Source of the DNA: Talinum fruticosum
Lineage: Eukaryota > Streptophyta > Magnoliopsida > Caryophyllales > Talinaceae
Direction: 5' to 3'
Assembly: GCA_021018815.1 (NCBI GenBank)
Contig: JAITYX010000127.1
Coordinates: 1 to 64,000 of the forward strand
Length of the DNA: 64,000 nt
The number at the start of each line of letters is the position of its first letter. The first letter of the stretch is position 1. Under the pieces are notes generated by a model. It had not been told where the DNA came from and did no database searches. It saw only the letters and a program-made list of their open reading frames with translations. Position numbers and translations under genes: made by a program. This document shows, piece by piece, positions 22,260 to 34,130 of this stretch.

Positions 22260-23720
22260 TGATCTTCACTCAAGGGTTTTGTGAAGATATCAGCTAATTA
22301 GTATTAGATAGGGATAAACTCGAGCACAATATCACCTGTCTCTGCATGATCTCTAAGAAGTGGTGTCTGACCTCAATGTGTTTTGTCTTAGAATGTTGCA
22401 CCTGATTTTTAGTAATGCTTATGGCCCTCTGATTGTCACATTTGATGGGCACCTTTGTATAATCTATACCAAGGTATCTTATTTGTTGCATGATCCGTAA
22501 AAGTTGAGCACAACATGCACAGGTGGCAATGTATTATGCCTCAACAGTAGATAAAACAACGAAAGTTTATTTCTTTGAGTGCCAAAATATGAGATATTGG
22601 CCAAGGAGTTAACATGCACAAAAGATGCTCTTTCTGTCTACCTTGTAACCTGCATAATCAACATCCGTATATCCGGTCATATCAAAATTTGACTCCTTGG
22701 GGTACCATAAGCTAATAGTCGGATTACCTGCTAAGTATTTAAAAATCCTATACACAGCAGTCAGATGATATTCTTTAGGACATGATTGGAATCGGGCACA
22801 TAAACAAACACTAAACATTATGTCCGGCCTACTGGCAGTCAGATACAGAAGGTAACTAATCATACCTCTATAAATCTTTTCATTTACTGGCTTACCTTCG
22901 GGATCCGAGTCTAATTTTGTGCTGGCGGCCATTGAGGTGGTGCATGCTTAACATTATCTAGCTTATACTTCTTGAAGAGTTCTTTAACATAGTTTTCTTG
23001 GTCGACAAAGATGCCATCTTTGCATGCTTGATTTGTAAACCAAAGAAAAAAGTTTAACTCACCAATCATGCTCATCTCAAATTCTCTGCTCATCAAGTCA
23101 GAGAACTCTTTGCACAAGTTTTTGTTAGTAGCACCAAATCGATATCATCAACATATATTTTAACTATAATGAAATCCTTACCTTTGGATTTGGTAAAGAG
23201 TGTTTTGTCAATCAGTCCCCTTTTAAAATCATTTTCAAGTAAAAATTTATTTAGTCTCTCATACCAAACTCCAGAGGCTTGTTTGAGACCATAAAAGTGA
23301 TTTTTGATGTTTAAACACATGCCATGGAAAATAAGGGTTTTCAAAGCATAGGGGTTGTTCAACATACACTTCTTCATTGAGATATCCATTTAAGAATGCA
23401 CGCTTAACATCCATTTGATATAATTTCATGACCATATAAGATGCAAATGCGGGTAGTACGCGAATAGCCTCTAATCTGGCTATAGGTGCAAAGGTTTCAT
23501 CAAAGTTTATGACTTCCTCCTGGTATAGCCTTTGGTCGCTAGACTGGCCTTGTTTCTAACCATGTGCCCAGACTCATCTAACTTGTTTCTAAAAACCCAT
23601 TTTGTTCCTATGAGAGGATGTCTCTTGGGTTTGACTATTACAGTCCATACTTTGTTTCTCTCAAACTGGGCTACTTCTTCTTAAATGGCATTAGTCCCGT
23701 TTGGGTCATCTAACGTATCC
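22260..23720 (-). pseudogene. Element C reverse transcriptase and RNase H
   Basis: The RNase H C-terminal piece (22294-22491) reads I-K-C-D-N-Q-R-A-I-S-I-T-K-N, with the catalytic Asp of the C-D-N motif, then S-K-T-K-H-I-E-V-R-H-H-F. RT frames at 23093-23389 and 22911-23117 include Y-G-L-K-Q-A and I-V-K-I-Y-V-D-D-I, the active site; Ile after Y-V-D-D is normal. 22609-22932 holds the connection region (R-P-D-I-M-F-S-V). Several stops and frame changes separate the pieces. Confidence 0.8.
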
Positions 23721-23934
23721 TCATGGTTCTTAGTTTCTACGTGCGATATGAATTAAAAGAATGCATGAAAGTTTCTAAGAGTTGACCTTGTTAGTATACC
23801 TGAGTTTATGTCGGACAGTAGGTTATCTCTTGGATGATGAGGTTTGATATGAGTCTTCTTCTAATTTCATGATGGACGTCTAGATTTGGATTTAGGTTAA
23901 AATTTAGATTGGGTGACTCAGATACAGGTTGATC

Positions 23935-24200
23935 TTAGGTTAGAATATGATCTGATTTCGCTTGACTCACAATTTCCTGTGTCTTACCTGGTGTTTGTCC
24001 ATGTGTTTCACTAGATTTGGCATGGTCAGAGTTGGGAATTTGAAGGATTTCTTCGTCTTCTTCATTCCTGGTTAGCTTTAGATCACTAAAAGTAGAAAAA
24101 CTAATCTGACCATCATTGTTCTCATCAAAAACCACATGAATCATTTCCTCAACAGTTTTAGTACGTTTATTAAATATTTGATATCGTTTACTAACTGAAG
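23935..24200 (-). pseudogene. Integrase-RT linker of element C
   Basis: Acidic, Ser-rich open piece (23935-24144) reading F-S-D-L-K-L-T-R-N-E-E-D-E-E. The same linker, with no catalytic motif, lies between integrase and RT in B1 and B3. It is joined to the integrase C-terminus through a broken frame. Confidence 0.6.
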
Positions 24201-24229
24201 AGTATCCAAAAATATACCTTTGTCTGACC

Positions 24230-24960
24230 GAGGTTCAAATTTGGTCAGATTTTTCTTACCGTTGAAGTGTACAAAGCACTTGCATCCAAAGGTCTTAAAG
24301 TATGAAATGTTAGGCTTTTTACCTTTGTATAGTTCATATGGAGTCTTCTTTAGGAATGGTATGATAAGGCAGCGATTTAGAAAGTAGTTTGCGTTACTGA
24401 CTGCTTCTGCTCAAAAGTAGTAGAGAAGATCGTTGCTAATCATCATAGTCCTTGCGATTTCCTCTAAAGTGCGGTTCTTCCTTTCAACTATTCCATTTTG
24501 TTGTGGAGTCATTCCCAAACTGTGACAAAGCATTCCAAACTCATCTTTGAATTCTCCTCCATAATCGCTTCTGACTCTCATAATGGGAGTGTTTTGTTTA
24601 ACTTGAACATGTTTGACCAACTTAGCAAACTCTTTAAAGGCATCATTTTTATTTCTCCAAAAATATACCCAAGTAAATCTAGAATAGTCATCAATTATAA
24701 TGAATACATATTCACTACCTTTGATGCTTTTGATAGGCATTGGACCGCAAAGATAAACATGCAAAAGGTCAAGGGGTTTCGAAATAGAAACTGATTTGAT
24801 AGCCTTGAATGAGGCTCTTACTTGCTTACCTTTAACACATGCAGCACAAACATGGTCTTTGATGTACTTTCATTTTGGAAGACTTCTTACCAGTTCTCGC
24901 TTAGATAGTTTGTTGATAGTGTTCATACCAATGTGTCCCAATCTTTTATGCCATAGGCAT
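24230..24960 (-). pseudogene. Element C integrase core
   Basis: Frame 24411-24764 has I-D-D-Y-S-R-F-T-W, R-S-D-Y-G-G-E-F with the second catalytic Asp, and P-Q-Q-N-G-I-V-E-R-K-N-R-T with the catalytic Glu. The first Asp, in H-x-D-L-C-G-P, is replaced by Tyr (H-V-Y-L-C-G-P), which would abolish activity. The pre-integrase H-K-R-L-G-H motif lies at about 24940-24955, a few bases before the solo-LTR insertion; its upstream part resumes at 27652. Confidence 0.8.
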
Positions 24961-25050
24961 TGTAATGCCCCGACCTTAACCCAATACATTAACAACGATT
25001 AATAAATACTAATGAGCGCGTGCACTTCAATTCACACTTTCATTTTTATG

Positions 25051-25053
<3 letters not shown>

Positions 25054-25115
<62 letters not shown>
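25054..25115. repeat. (AT)n microsatellite
   Basis: About 30 uninterrupted AT units inside the solo LTR. Strand slippage makes the true length uncertain. Confidence 0.95.
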
Positions 25116-25118
<3 letters not shown>

Positions 25119-25223
25119 GTACTTGTACAAGTAACCATTTAATGTGTTGCAGGACTCGGATGATGATAACGACGCTTGGCCAAAAATAAATAAATAAATA
25201 AATGAGCAAATAAATTATTCTTT

Positions 25224-25224
<1 letters not shown>

Positions 25225-25296
<72 letters not shown>
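25225..25296. repeat. (TAA)n microsatellite
   Basis: About 24 uninterrupted TAA units inside the solo LTR, 30 bases after a short (AAAT)n run at about 25186-25202. Confidence 0.95.
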
Positions 25297-26209
25297 GACA
25301 TTAATGGAATCATAATAACAGTAATTCATACGCCTAAAGTTTGCAAATAATTATTCAATGTCGGGAATTCCTAAAACTGACATTCTTTTAATTTGGGCTT
25401 GTAGAGAGTAGAGGACCCAATAACCAAGCAAATGAAAAAAAAAATAAAATAAAAATAAAAGAGGAGGCTCGAATTCTGATGGAGGAGAGAGAAATTGCAG
25501 ATTTTGATTTTGGCTATTTAAGCCCCAAAACCTCAAAAACTCAATCTTCATCATTTGTTCTCTTTCCCAAAGGAACCATCTCCCTCACTCAATCCCCTTT
25601 CTGCTGCCAACCCAGCCCCCTGCCAACCGCCGCCGCCAGCAGCGCCGGCCGCCACCACCGGAGCCACCTGCCGCCGGCCACCGTGGGGTTTCCTCTGCTG
25701 CACCTGCTGCTGCCTACTGCTGCCTGCTGCTGCACCAGCTGCCTATTGCTGCCCCTGCTGCTGCACCTGCTGCCAGCCAGCCACCATCACCACTGGTCGC
25801 CGGTTCCCACTGCCGCCAACCACCACCAGTCACCGGAGCTCCGATCAGCCACCCCTTCCACCATAAAAACCCTCATTTTTCTTGTGGGTTTTGGGTAAAA
25901 ACCTCAACCTTCAACTAATTAATTCCTTGAATTTTTTTGAAATAATTAGTTAGATGTTGCATGCAAGGGATTATTGTGTAAAATCAGATTACATAGTTAA
26001 TATTATGCTTTTGGGGATCGTTGATTGGAAACGTTAACTCGGGTTGCCCAAATTTTGGTATGAGAAGTAATTATCTTCCATGTGTTTTTAATGGGTTTTA
26101 GTGGGCTAATATGATAGTTAAAATGATGGAAGATGTGTAAAGTAAACCTTTCATAAAGATACCATACGACAAAAAAATTCGTAGAGCATAAGAAAGTGGA
26201 TTTGGAAGA

Positions 26210-26430
26210 CTCTGCCACCCACCACGGGTGTTCCCACAGCCTGTGGGACAGACCGTGGTGGCCAGCAGCGTGATAATTAACCCAAAACACCCACCACGGA
26301 TGCTCCCACAGGCCGTGGGATAACGTGTGGTGGCCACCAGAAGTCCCCACTGACCGTGGGAAGGCCCTTGATGACCTCTAGAACCAGCCATTGACCCCGT
26401 TGGCCATGGGGAGGTCCGTGATGACTTCCA
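26210..26430. repeat. Degenerate CCCACxGxCCGTGGG repeat block
   Basis: Within the solo LTR, at least four spaced versions of a palindrome-like unit occur (CCCACAGCCTGTGGGA, CCCACAGGCCGTGGGA, CCCCACTGACCGTGGGA, CCCCGTTGGCCATGGGG), each about 55-70 bases from the next, with CCACCACGG between some. Confidence 0.75.
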
Positions 26431-27690
26431 AAGCAAAGGAAATTTGGTTTTCGTGATGACTTGAGTTTATTAGAAAATTTTGGAGGAAGAAAATAACTAA
26501 AGTGGGGCATGCATGTTGTGCTATGAGGATATAGATTAAAATTGTGAATTAAGGAGAATAGGTAAGTTGAATGATTGTAAGAAGTTGAAGACAATGAGTG
26601 ATTTTGGGAAGATTAAAGAAAATAAGTCATTTTGAAGGTTGAAGGAAAGAAGTGATTTTTGCCTTCATAAATTCATCTAATCATGGGAAGTTACAAAAAA
26701 AAGAAAAAAGGAAATAATGTAAATGATAACAATAGTAATAACGATAGCAATGACAATAATAACGATAATAAATTGATTAGTAAGAGTATTGAACCTATTA
26801 ATGAAACACCTTATTTTGTTAAGGCATTCACGTCGTTCATCCGAGTCAGCAACTTCAAAGGGATCAGAAGGAATATTTCCACGATTTAAGGTACGTTTAT
26901 TGCTTGTACCTTACGAAAATCCATATGTTTATACATAACAATATCAAATGGTTTGCTTAATGAAATGAACCATTTCAAATATTATTTGTCACCTAATTAT
27001 GTGGCCCGACCCATATCAATCATGTTATATCATGATCATATCATATCATATATATTTGGCCATTATCAACCAGACTTTGCCGATCGGTCTGGGTATGCGC
27101 ATATTTAGGGAAACCGATGATCGTAAGGAGCCACTCAGATAATAAATGAATAATGGTTTTACTATATTCTTCCTGTCTGATTTATAAATGAATTGAAATG
27201 CATGCGCTCAAATCAATACATCTTCACATAAATTATTTATAGTACATGGATAGACGTGCTGAGCTCCTGCTCATTATTTCGAAATGTTTTTCTTTGTTTT
27301 GTTTTAGGTAAGGCTAATGCAGAGGAAAATAGACAAGTTCATTTTGGTCATCAAGACTTAGAGGCTCACAGTGATACTCAAGAACGTGATGTGTAGGAGT
27401 CGTGTATGCTTTGGTTAATAAGTTATAGTCATGATGGTGCTCGATAACTTGTTGTCCGTATGTTGTTATAAGTTGGGCGTATGTATTATGAACCTCAACC
27501 TATTAAGTTATGTTTATATGTTAATTAGGTAGTTGCCTTGCTCTTGTTAAAGAGCGGCGGTAACGCTTCTAATTCTCTTTTCCGCTGCGCTAATTACTAG
27601 TTAGTAAGTCATTATAACTAAACTGGTGATTATGGGTTTTGGAGCATTACAGGCATGATTCACTATCTTAGGCTTTAAGAAAAGTTAGAT

Positions 27691-29635
27691 TGTGCAGGAA
27701 CCACGACCCGGGGCCACCACACCTAGGACTAGGCCGAGTTTCCCCACGAGCCTTTTTCGGTGTTAAAATTTCCAATTTTTTATTAAATTTGATTTAGGTA
27801 AAGTTTGAATGGCGATTTTATTAATCTTTAATTTTAGAATTCATTTTCAAAATTCCCACGATGTTATTTACTAATTAAAGGATAAATACAAATTTAAGAT
27901 TTAGGTTTTGCTGTAAAGGTTTAGGGCAAGATTGGTGTAAAAACACCAATTTGGATTGAAGCCTCACCTGTAGACCACCCGATACAGGCGGTAGGTGGCG
28001 AGCGCCGGCCAGAGGCCGCGGCTGATGGAGTCAACCTCAGTCTCTGCCCAATTGGCAGATCCAGAACCTTAATTTTTTATCCTACAAATCAGAAAAAAAC
28101 CGGGATGCAAATTCAATAAGAATAAAGCATAAAACAAGGGAGTTGCGAGTCAGTTTTTAAGATGAAAAACTTAAAAAAAAGCAAAACTTACTCTTCTAAT
28201 CTTAGTATGGGAAGAATAAGACTAAAAGAGGCTAAAAATAGACTCCATCGATCTTTGAACCGAGAATCAAATTCGGGGCGAGGGTACGAAATGTTGGGAA
28301 CATCCTTCCGTTCCGCCCATCCGAAGACAACCATTGCTAATTCGAGTAGTGGATTAAAATGATGTAAAACAAACAAGCAAGTGGTGTATAATGTCGATAA
28401 ATAAAAGCAACCAAACATAATAAATAAAGCCAAAGAAAGCGATAAAGAAAATAAATGCGAAAACTAAGATGATTACATCGGGCAGGGATGAATTAAAAGA
28501 AATGATTACATCTCTTAAACCACAATACGAAAAGCGATAAAAAGTATGAAAATAAATAAACTGTTTGAGGGCTGAACAATTGCCCTCAGGTTGTCCTACC
28601 TTGTTGATTTGGATCTCCACACTGGATCTCTTGATGCAATGGTGACAAATAAGAGAAAAAGGGCTTGTTTTGTGAATTATGTATGTAGGAAAAGCAATGA
28701 TCAGTTGAGTGAGTACCTAGAGATCAGAATAACCAAATATTCTTTAGCTCTTTGCACGGATTCGACGGGAGCAGGTAAAGAAGATAAATGTTTTATAGTA
28801 ATTTCGGCAGAGTATCGTTTAGATGAGAGTATTTGGGTTAGCTTTCTACAGTGTGATGCTAAGGCAGGAAGCCATATGGGAATGAGAGCCAAGGCTCTCT
28901 ATTTATAGGAGAGGACGTAGGTCATAAATGACCTAGGGTTTCCCTCCATCCAGCCGTCCAAGCAGTTGAAAATTAATCGGGCCAAATCCTAAGAGATTGA
29001 AGTGGATAAATAAGGTGATAAAACCAAATAGAATCTGGTTAGCGGGCGTAGGCCACCTGGGCATCCCTAGGGTTTCGTAGCCTATCGTGTATCCAAGGGC
29101 CTTTCCAAGCCAAACTGCAGCATTCAACTTAATTTTTCTAGAAGGCAAGCGCCGAGCACAACGTCGTTTTGAGGGGAAATGCTTCTAGTCTTGTGTGGAC
29201 TATCTTGTGAAGCTTCTACTCTGATGTGGACTGTCTTCTGAAGCTTAAATGCAGCACTTTGATGCTCGTGATCATGAAATGCAACGCTTTAACAACGTCT
29301 TCAGGTCATCAGCTCCTTGTCTGATTTGGACAAAAGTAAAATGTGGTATTCTAAACTTGGAATTTCCCAGCACACAGTATTGGACTCCATTGTCTCTAAA
29401 GGCTCGGCCCGGTTCTTAGATCGTCCGAAAGAAAAGAGGATTTGTGGACCGACCCAAAGCAAAAGGCTATTTAGTTGGTGCTGGGAGTTCTTTGTGGTTT
29501 CTTGGCTTGTGTCGCACCAGTCAATCACAGTGTGGGATTCAATTCCTCAAACAAGACTTATGATTTTATCATCAAGCCAACAGAATAAAATACATAAATA
29601 AAGAGAGAAGGGATGACACTTTTTAGGTGTCTACA
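27691..29635 (-). repeat. 3' LTR of Tat-1
   Basis: About 1,945 bp. The minus strand begins TGTAGACACCTAAAAAGTG and ends GGTTCCTGCACA. Homologous to 49980-51979 and 58261-60382. The sense-strand TATA box CCTATAAATAG is at 28899-28909. Short reading frames on both strands of the LTR show no protein motif and are ignored. Confidence 0.85.
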
Positions 29636-30256
29636 ATTAGCTACCACTTTGACCGATTCTAAAACGACGAAGGGTCAAAGTAGACTGTAAAGGATACTTA
29701 CCTTGACTTTTTATAAGGTATTATGTGATACATGGAATTGGTTGTAATCGAACCTGAACTCCAAAATGGGACCTGGACTTGATCACAATGCATGCATTTT
29801 GAAGTCCGGTAAAAGGATTCTACGCTTGGCTTGATCGGAGCCTGAAGCTTGGCATATTTTGGTGCTGAAACATCAATCGTTCTTTGATATGAAGCTTGGA
29901 TAAATAATCTGTTGTACTAACATAGTTGTTAGTGCATAATCGAATTGATAAAAGTTCAGTGTTTTACCTGAGTAATTCAGTCGAAAACAGACTGATAAAA
30001 TTATTCTGGAAAAGCTGATTAATGGGCCCGGAACTCCCACTTGCATGCATAAGGGAAAAAGATCACATGCCTTAGTCGGACAAAACTACATAGGCTAGGG
30101 AGGTGGGCTAGGCTGTAAAGGCTGTCGCCAATTAGACCTCTCGGCACCTCGTAGCCGGCGCCGGCCAGCCTTTGGCAAGCGTGGCCCCTGGCATGTCTTG
30201 CCAGATTCTCTTAGTTCCCCACTACTTGCTTGACCCTTGTCTTGCCCGAATTTGCC
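29636..30256 (+). other. Promoter-side leader of the antisense PMD gene in Tat-1
   Basis: Non-coding region between the 3' LTR and the PMD gene TATA box. It is nearly identical (about 97% by eye) to 60383-61007 in Tat-2, much closer than the flanking LTR or PMD exons are. The GTAGCCGGCGCCGGCC segment near 30152 is G+C-rich. Confidence 0.6.
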
Positions 30257-30265
30257 TATAAAAGG
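30257..30265 (+). promoter_or_regulatory. TATA box of the antisense PMD gene, Tat-1
   Basis: TATAAAAGG, a near-perfect plant TATA box, about 125 bases before the PMD first exon. The same box is at 61008-61016 in Tat-2 and, as TACAAAAGG, at 62360-62368. Confidence 0.75.
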
Positions 30266-30379
30266 AGGTGTAAGGTGTGTTCATTTTGCACACTTACTCT
30301 TATTCTTGCTCTTGTTATCGTCTTGTGCTTTGCTCACTTTGCTTATTCTTGAAAACTAGTTGGTTCTCTTGTCTTCACA

Positions 30380-32921
30380 ATCTCTAGAAGAAAAGCTCAT
30401 CCTTCTGAAAGAACTAGAGTGGAGAAGCTTACTCAAGAGTCTTTCCTCGAGCGAGAATGGCGCCCTCAAACAAAATGGAATCCAAGTGACCTTTTAGTTG
30501 AGGCCAAAAATCACGTTTCCTCGCTGGCTATTTCCCCTTCGGTAAGCTAAGTGGCTTAAAATGTTTCATCTACTCATTTAGAGTAACTCTTTAACCAAAA
30601 TCGTCTTGGATTTTGTCTTACGGAAAAGCTCAATTTGAAGTAGTGGAGTCATTCCTAAATTCATGGAGACACGCGGAGGATGAACTTTCCTCTTGACAAT
30701 ATTATGTATAATACCGGGTTTGGACATCTTGACCCTGGCTTATACCATCTCACTAATAAGAGGGAGAGGGATCCCATTAGGGCTATCGGTGAGCGCTTTT
30801 GGGATATCACCAACACGTTTCACCTTCCTTTTGGTGAGATGACCATAAGTCCTTTGGATTTTGTTGTTTTATTCACTTTGGGCTTTTCGGGAGAACCTCT
30901 TACCTATGACTGGAATTTGTACAAAAACCGTGACTACCTCCAGTCAACTCTTCGGCCCTGTAACCGATAAATTTCCGTAAAATAATCACTTTAAGTATAC
31001 CGTCCTTTTTGAAGCTTTTGAGGATGTTGTCTTCTGGCCTCAACATTCTCCTCAACAATGAATCAGGATCGTGCTTGCTCTTCGTTTGAGTACGATCCTT
31101 TTTCTGACCAAGCTGCTAAGGTTCATGTTCACTATTCGGTGAACTTAATGGACCTCGATAAGATAAAGGAACTCAATTGGGGTGCTCCCACAAATACTTG
31201 CCTCATTAGGCGCCTCCGTACCGGTGTATGGCATACAAAACCAGAGCGGGACTCCACCAATTATCTACCTTTGAATGGCTTATGGAAGATTATTGAGGTT
31301 TGCTCAAATGCTCTTTTTCTTTAATATATACACTTTTCATCTTGTATGGATAAAAGCCTTACTTGATTTGTCAAAATGTAGCTGTGGTTGTATGAATATT
31401 TCCCACATTTCTCTCATGGTTCAACAAATTGGCCCATATTTTCGACATCGGTATCATAGGCTAAAGTCCATCTTTAACGTCCTAAGATTCATGGAATAGA
31501 CTTCTTGAGATCAACCCTAAACCATGTGGACTCGGTATGTTGCTTCTATTCTTAAAATTTGCTTCAAAATATGTTTTAAAGAACTTTTTATCACACTTTT
31601 TATCAAAATGTGCTTCCTGCCCCTGCCCACGGTCCGAGCCACCGCCTATGAGGCTGCCTGTGATGGACTCCAACCCTAAATATTCACTGTTTTTCATTCG
31701 TTTTCTTGTTGCCTTTTATTTTTGCTAACTGATTTCTTGATAATTTTTGTATGTAGGATAACTTCCATCCTTAGGCCGAACTCCAACTCCCTCAAAGTGT
31801 CCTTGTGGCATAAGAGAGTAAAAGAAGGATCTTGTTTGAAGGTTCTTTTGGGTTCTGCTTGGTATCTTGGGGAGATGGTCGGTCCTCAAATCCGAGTCAA
31901 CATGTGGCCTTAGTTCATTCCAGTCGATCCACCTCCGATCATGTTCTACTTTCGTTCCCTCCAACCAAATGAGCACACAGTAGCTATGGTGGGGTATCCT
32001 TTTACCTACTTCTTAAACTTGAACACATCTTACGCCTATCATTTGGCACGAATCATGACCTAATTGGTGAGTTCTTAACTTTCTCCTTATAACTTGAATT
32101 TCTTGCATGGAAATTTAATCTTCATCTCTTGGGAGCTCACTCCTGCGAACATCCATATCCCAAGTCTCAATGTGGATGTTATTCTTCCCGGGGACCTTCT
32201 CGTTTCATAAGAATTCCTGAAATCCCGGAAGAGGAATGTGTTGGGCATCCCTTCCCTAGGAATTAGCAAGGGGTAAGAGTTTTATGCTCTTCTCTTTTAG
32301 TTGCATGCTAAAAGTATTTTTCTTGCTGATATCATCGAATAAACTTCGTACTATAACCGGGAGCAATCTAGAGCTATGTCCATCGGATTTTAACCATCTC
32401 TCTAGGGAATCCAAAACTTCTTGACTGGGCGATCTTTCCCTACTTTTCGGGTAAGTCCTTGATTAGTGCAGTGCTAATTTCATTGAGTTTTTAGTGATTT
32501 GCTAATTGCTCTTTTGATTTTATAGAGGCGTCGGTCTAGAGCACCTCCCTCCGATAGTCTTCCTAGTGTACCCGAGACACAATCTCATGCTCGCGGTTAA
32601 CAAACACCTTCTAGTAGTAATGCTAGACAAGGTTCTTCACGGTGTTCTTTATGGCTTGCACATCATAGGAGTGTTTCCAATGCAGGACCTAGCTATTCCA
32701 AGTAGAATTTAAACATCCTTCCATTGCAGGCCTTCGACCATCACGGGAACACTCTTTATTTCCCTCGATCGTCCTATAGTGGTCCGACCTATGAAGCTTC
32801 TCGAGTCTGGCACCAAGGAGGTAGCTCTTATCAAGGCGATGAAGGTGGTCGGTTTTCTACATCCATCTTAGATAATTTCGGGAATTACATCTTCGATGAC
32901 GACTCCGATGATGATGTGTAG
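30380..32921 (+). pseudogene. Plant mobile domain (PMD) gene, antisense in Tat-1
   Basis: At least five exons by comparison with Tat-2: about 30380-30540, 30630-31300, 31390-31530, 31757-32060 and 32527-32921, with visible GT and AG at most junctions. The central exon encodes F-W-D-I-T-N-T-F-H-L-P-F-G-E-M-T-I-S-P-L-D-F, the core of the plant mobile domain (PF10536 family), known from MAIN/MAIL1-type proteins and from transposons. The last exon ends in an acidic D-D-D-S-D-D-D-V tail. The start codon has become ATC and several frameshifts interrupt exon 2 and exon 4. It runs opposite to gag-pol. PMD proteins act in heterochromatin silencing in plants; a role in the retrotransposon is unknown. 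Confidence 0.75.
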
Positions 32922-33379
32922 AAGACTCGTTGTCTGCTTTCATCGCACTAGCCCCTATTCCTTGTAGGGTGTTTGTTTAGTAATGTATTATTTACTTTAT
33001 AATGAGGACTTTTATGCAATGGGATGAGATGTGGGACTCGATTCTAAAAATGCGTTCTTTTATTTAATATGATGCACAAAACTTAGGAAAAATAAAAAAA
33101 CAAATTGAAAAGAAATTGCACTAGCCCCTATTCCCCTAAAAGAAAATAATAAAAAAGAAAAACGAAAAATCTCAAGTGCATGGTCCAAAAGAATAACATG
33201 GTATTCGTCACGGGCCTGGGTAGGAGATAAAATGGTGTGAGGATCTTACAGGCCAAAGAAAACCACGAAACCGGTGGGGCCAAGGCTATGGCTGGCGCCC
33301 TCCACTGCAAATCCCAAGCGGTTTGTGATTGCTCGGTGAACCAATTGTAATGGGACTCTAAGAACTTTAGAAAAACTCT

Positions 33380-33387
33380 TATAAATA
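33380..33387 (+). promoter_or_regulatory. TATA box of the second antisense gene
   Basis: TATAAATA about 100 bases before the ATG at 33489, with no LTR nearby, so it probably serves only this gene. Confidence 0.6.
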
Positions 33388-33488
33388 GGATCAGCGTGTG
33401 GTACTAAAGAAATACAAACACAAAAAGCCTTCATTGAACCAAACTAAAAGCAAACCATATCCCTTTCTCATATTCAAAAAGCAAAATC

Positions 33489-34130
33489 ATGAACTTCATG
33501 ACCGAGTTAACACGCTGTATGCATGAGATGAGTAACATGGATAGATCCAAGTTAACCAATTATGGGCTGAATGTCCTATTCAGCATTCACCAGGTGAAGG
33601 TCTATTGGACCTTCTTAAGAGCTGCTATAGCCTACTAGTATCCCGACCACCATGTCTTTAGGTTTGGGGATAAGGAGCTGTGCCCCCTGCTGAAGAATTC
33701 GATGCCATATTAGGCGGTTTTAGGCGAACAAAACAAGCTATACCCAAATCCTCGGAAAACTTGGATGAGAAATATAAATATTTACTTGAAACCTAGCAAT
33801 AAGAATCTAGGGTGGATTCTTATTGGGAATTGGGTAAGTTTGATCAATCTAATGAAACACTATCGAAACATGTTCGCCTACACTGAATATCATCCCCGAG
33901 CGGCGAGCTATTATCACATATATGATAAAGGGATTCCTGTTGGTAGGAGGCCACGAAGATTAGGCGAGTAGAGGCTTTACTGAGTCTAGTGGAATAGATA
34001 CAGGATTATTGTTCCCTAGCTCCTTTAATAGAGACAGGGAATATCATCGGTTTAGACCGGGTTGAAGCTAATGCTGAGCAAAACTTCCGCAGGAGCCCCT
34101 TGTTATTGCGAGGTCAGCACAAAACAATGA
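33489..34130 (+). pseudogene. Second antisense gene in Tat-1, PMD/DUF7745-like
   Basis: Starts M-N-F-M-T-E-L-T-R-C-M-H-E-M. After 49 residues a TAG at 33636 interrupts it, and the same frame continues P-D-H-H-V-F-R-F-G-D-K-E-L-C-P-L-L, a pattern shared by the plant retrotransposon-associated family often labelled DUF7745 (family form P-x-x-x-C-F-x-F-G-x-x-E-L-x-P-T-x-E-E). Later pieces in shifted frames give G-L-D and R-S-P-L-L-L, also typical of that family. It is related to but distinct from the PMD gene 600 bases upstream, same strand. The family name is from memory and the match is partial. Confidence 0.55.

Larger units (their letters stand above)
24961..27651. mobile_element. Solo LTR, probable Gypsy chromovirus (Tekay/Del-like)
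   Basis: 2,691 bp beginning TGTAATGCCCCGACC and ending GGAGCATTACA (inverted TGTAATGC/GCATTACA ends), with an exact 5-bp duplication GGCAT at 24956-24960 and 27652-27656. No primer site, gag or pol inside. It contains AT and TAA microsatellites, a CTATTTAAG TATA-like box at about 25514, a C+G-rich leader rich in CTGCTGC and CCGCCG (about 25600-25860), and a G+C-rich repeat block. The length and TGTAATGCCCCG ends suggest a Tekay/Del-type chromovirus LTR; that name is inference. Confidence 0.85.

Noticed and set aside
25027..25329. Poly-leucine / Ile-Tyr open frame
   Set aside because: Translation of the AT and TAA microsatellites.
25479..25898. Overlapping Cys-rich and Pro-rich frames, one resembling a cysteine-rich peptide
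   Set aside because: Produced by CTGCTGC/CCGCCG repeats in the leader of the solo LTR; no signal peptide and no cysteine spacing pattern.
28591..28908. Open frames of 60-105 codons within the Tat LTRs
   Set aside because: No motif; the equivalent frames are not kept in the other two LTR copies.
29317..29601. 94-codon frame repeated at 60127-60348
   Set aside because: Conserved only because the DNA tract is nearly identical between Tat-1 and Tat-2; the third LTR does not keep the frame.
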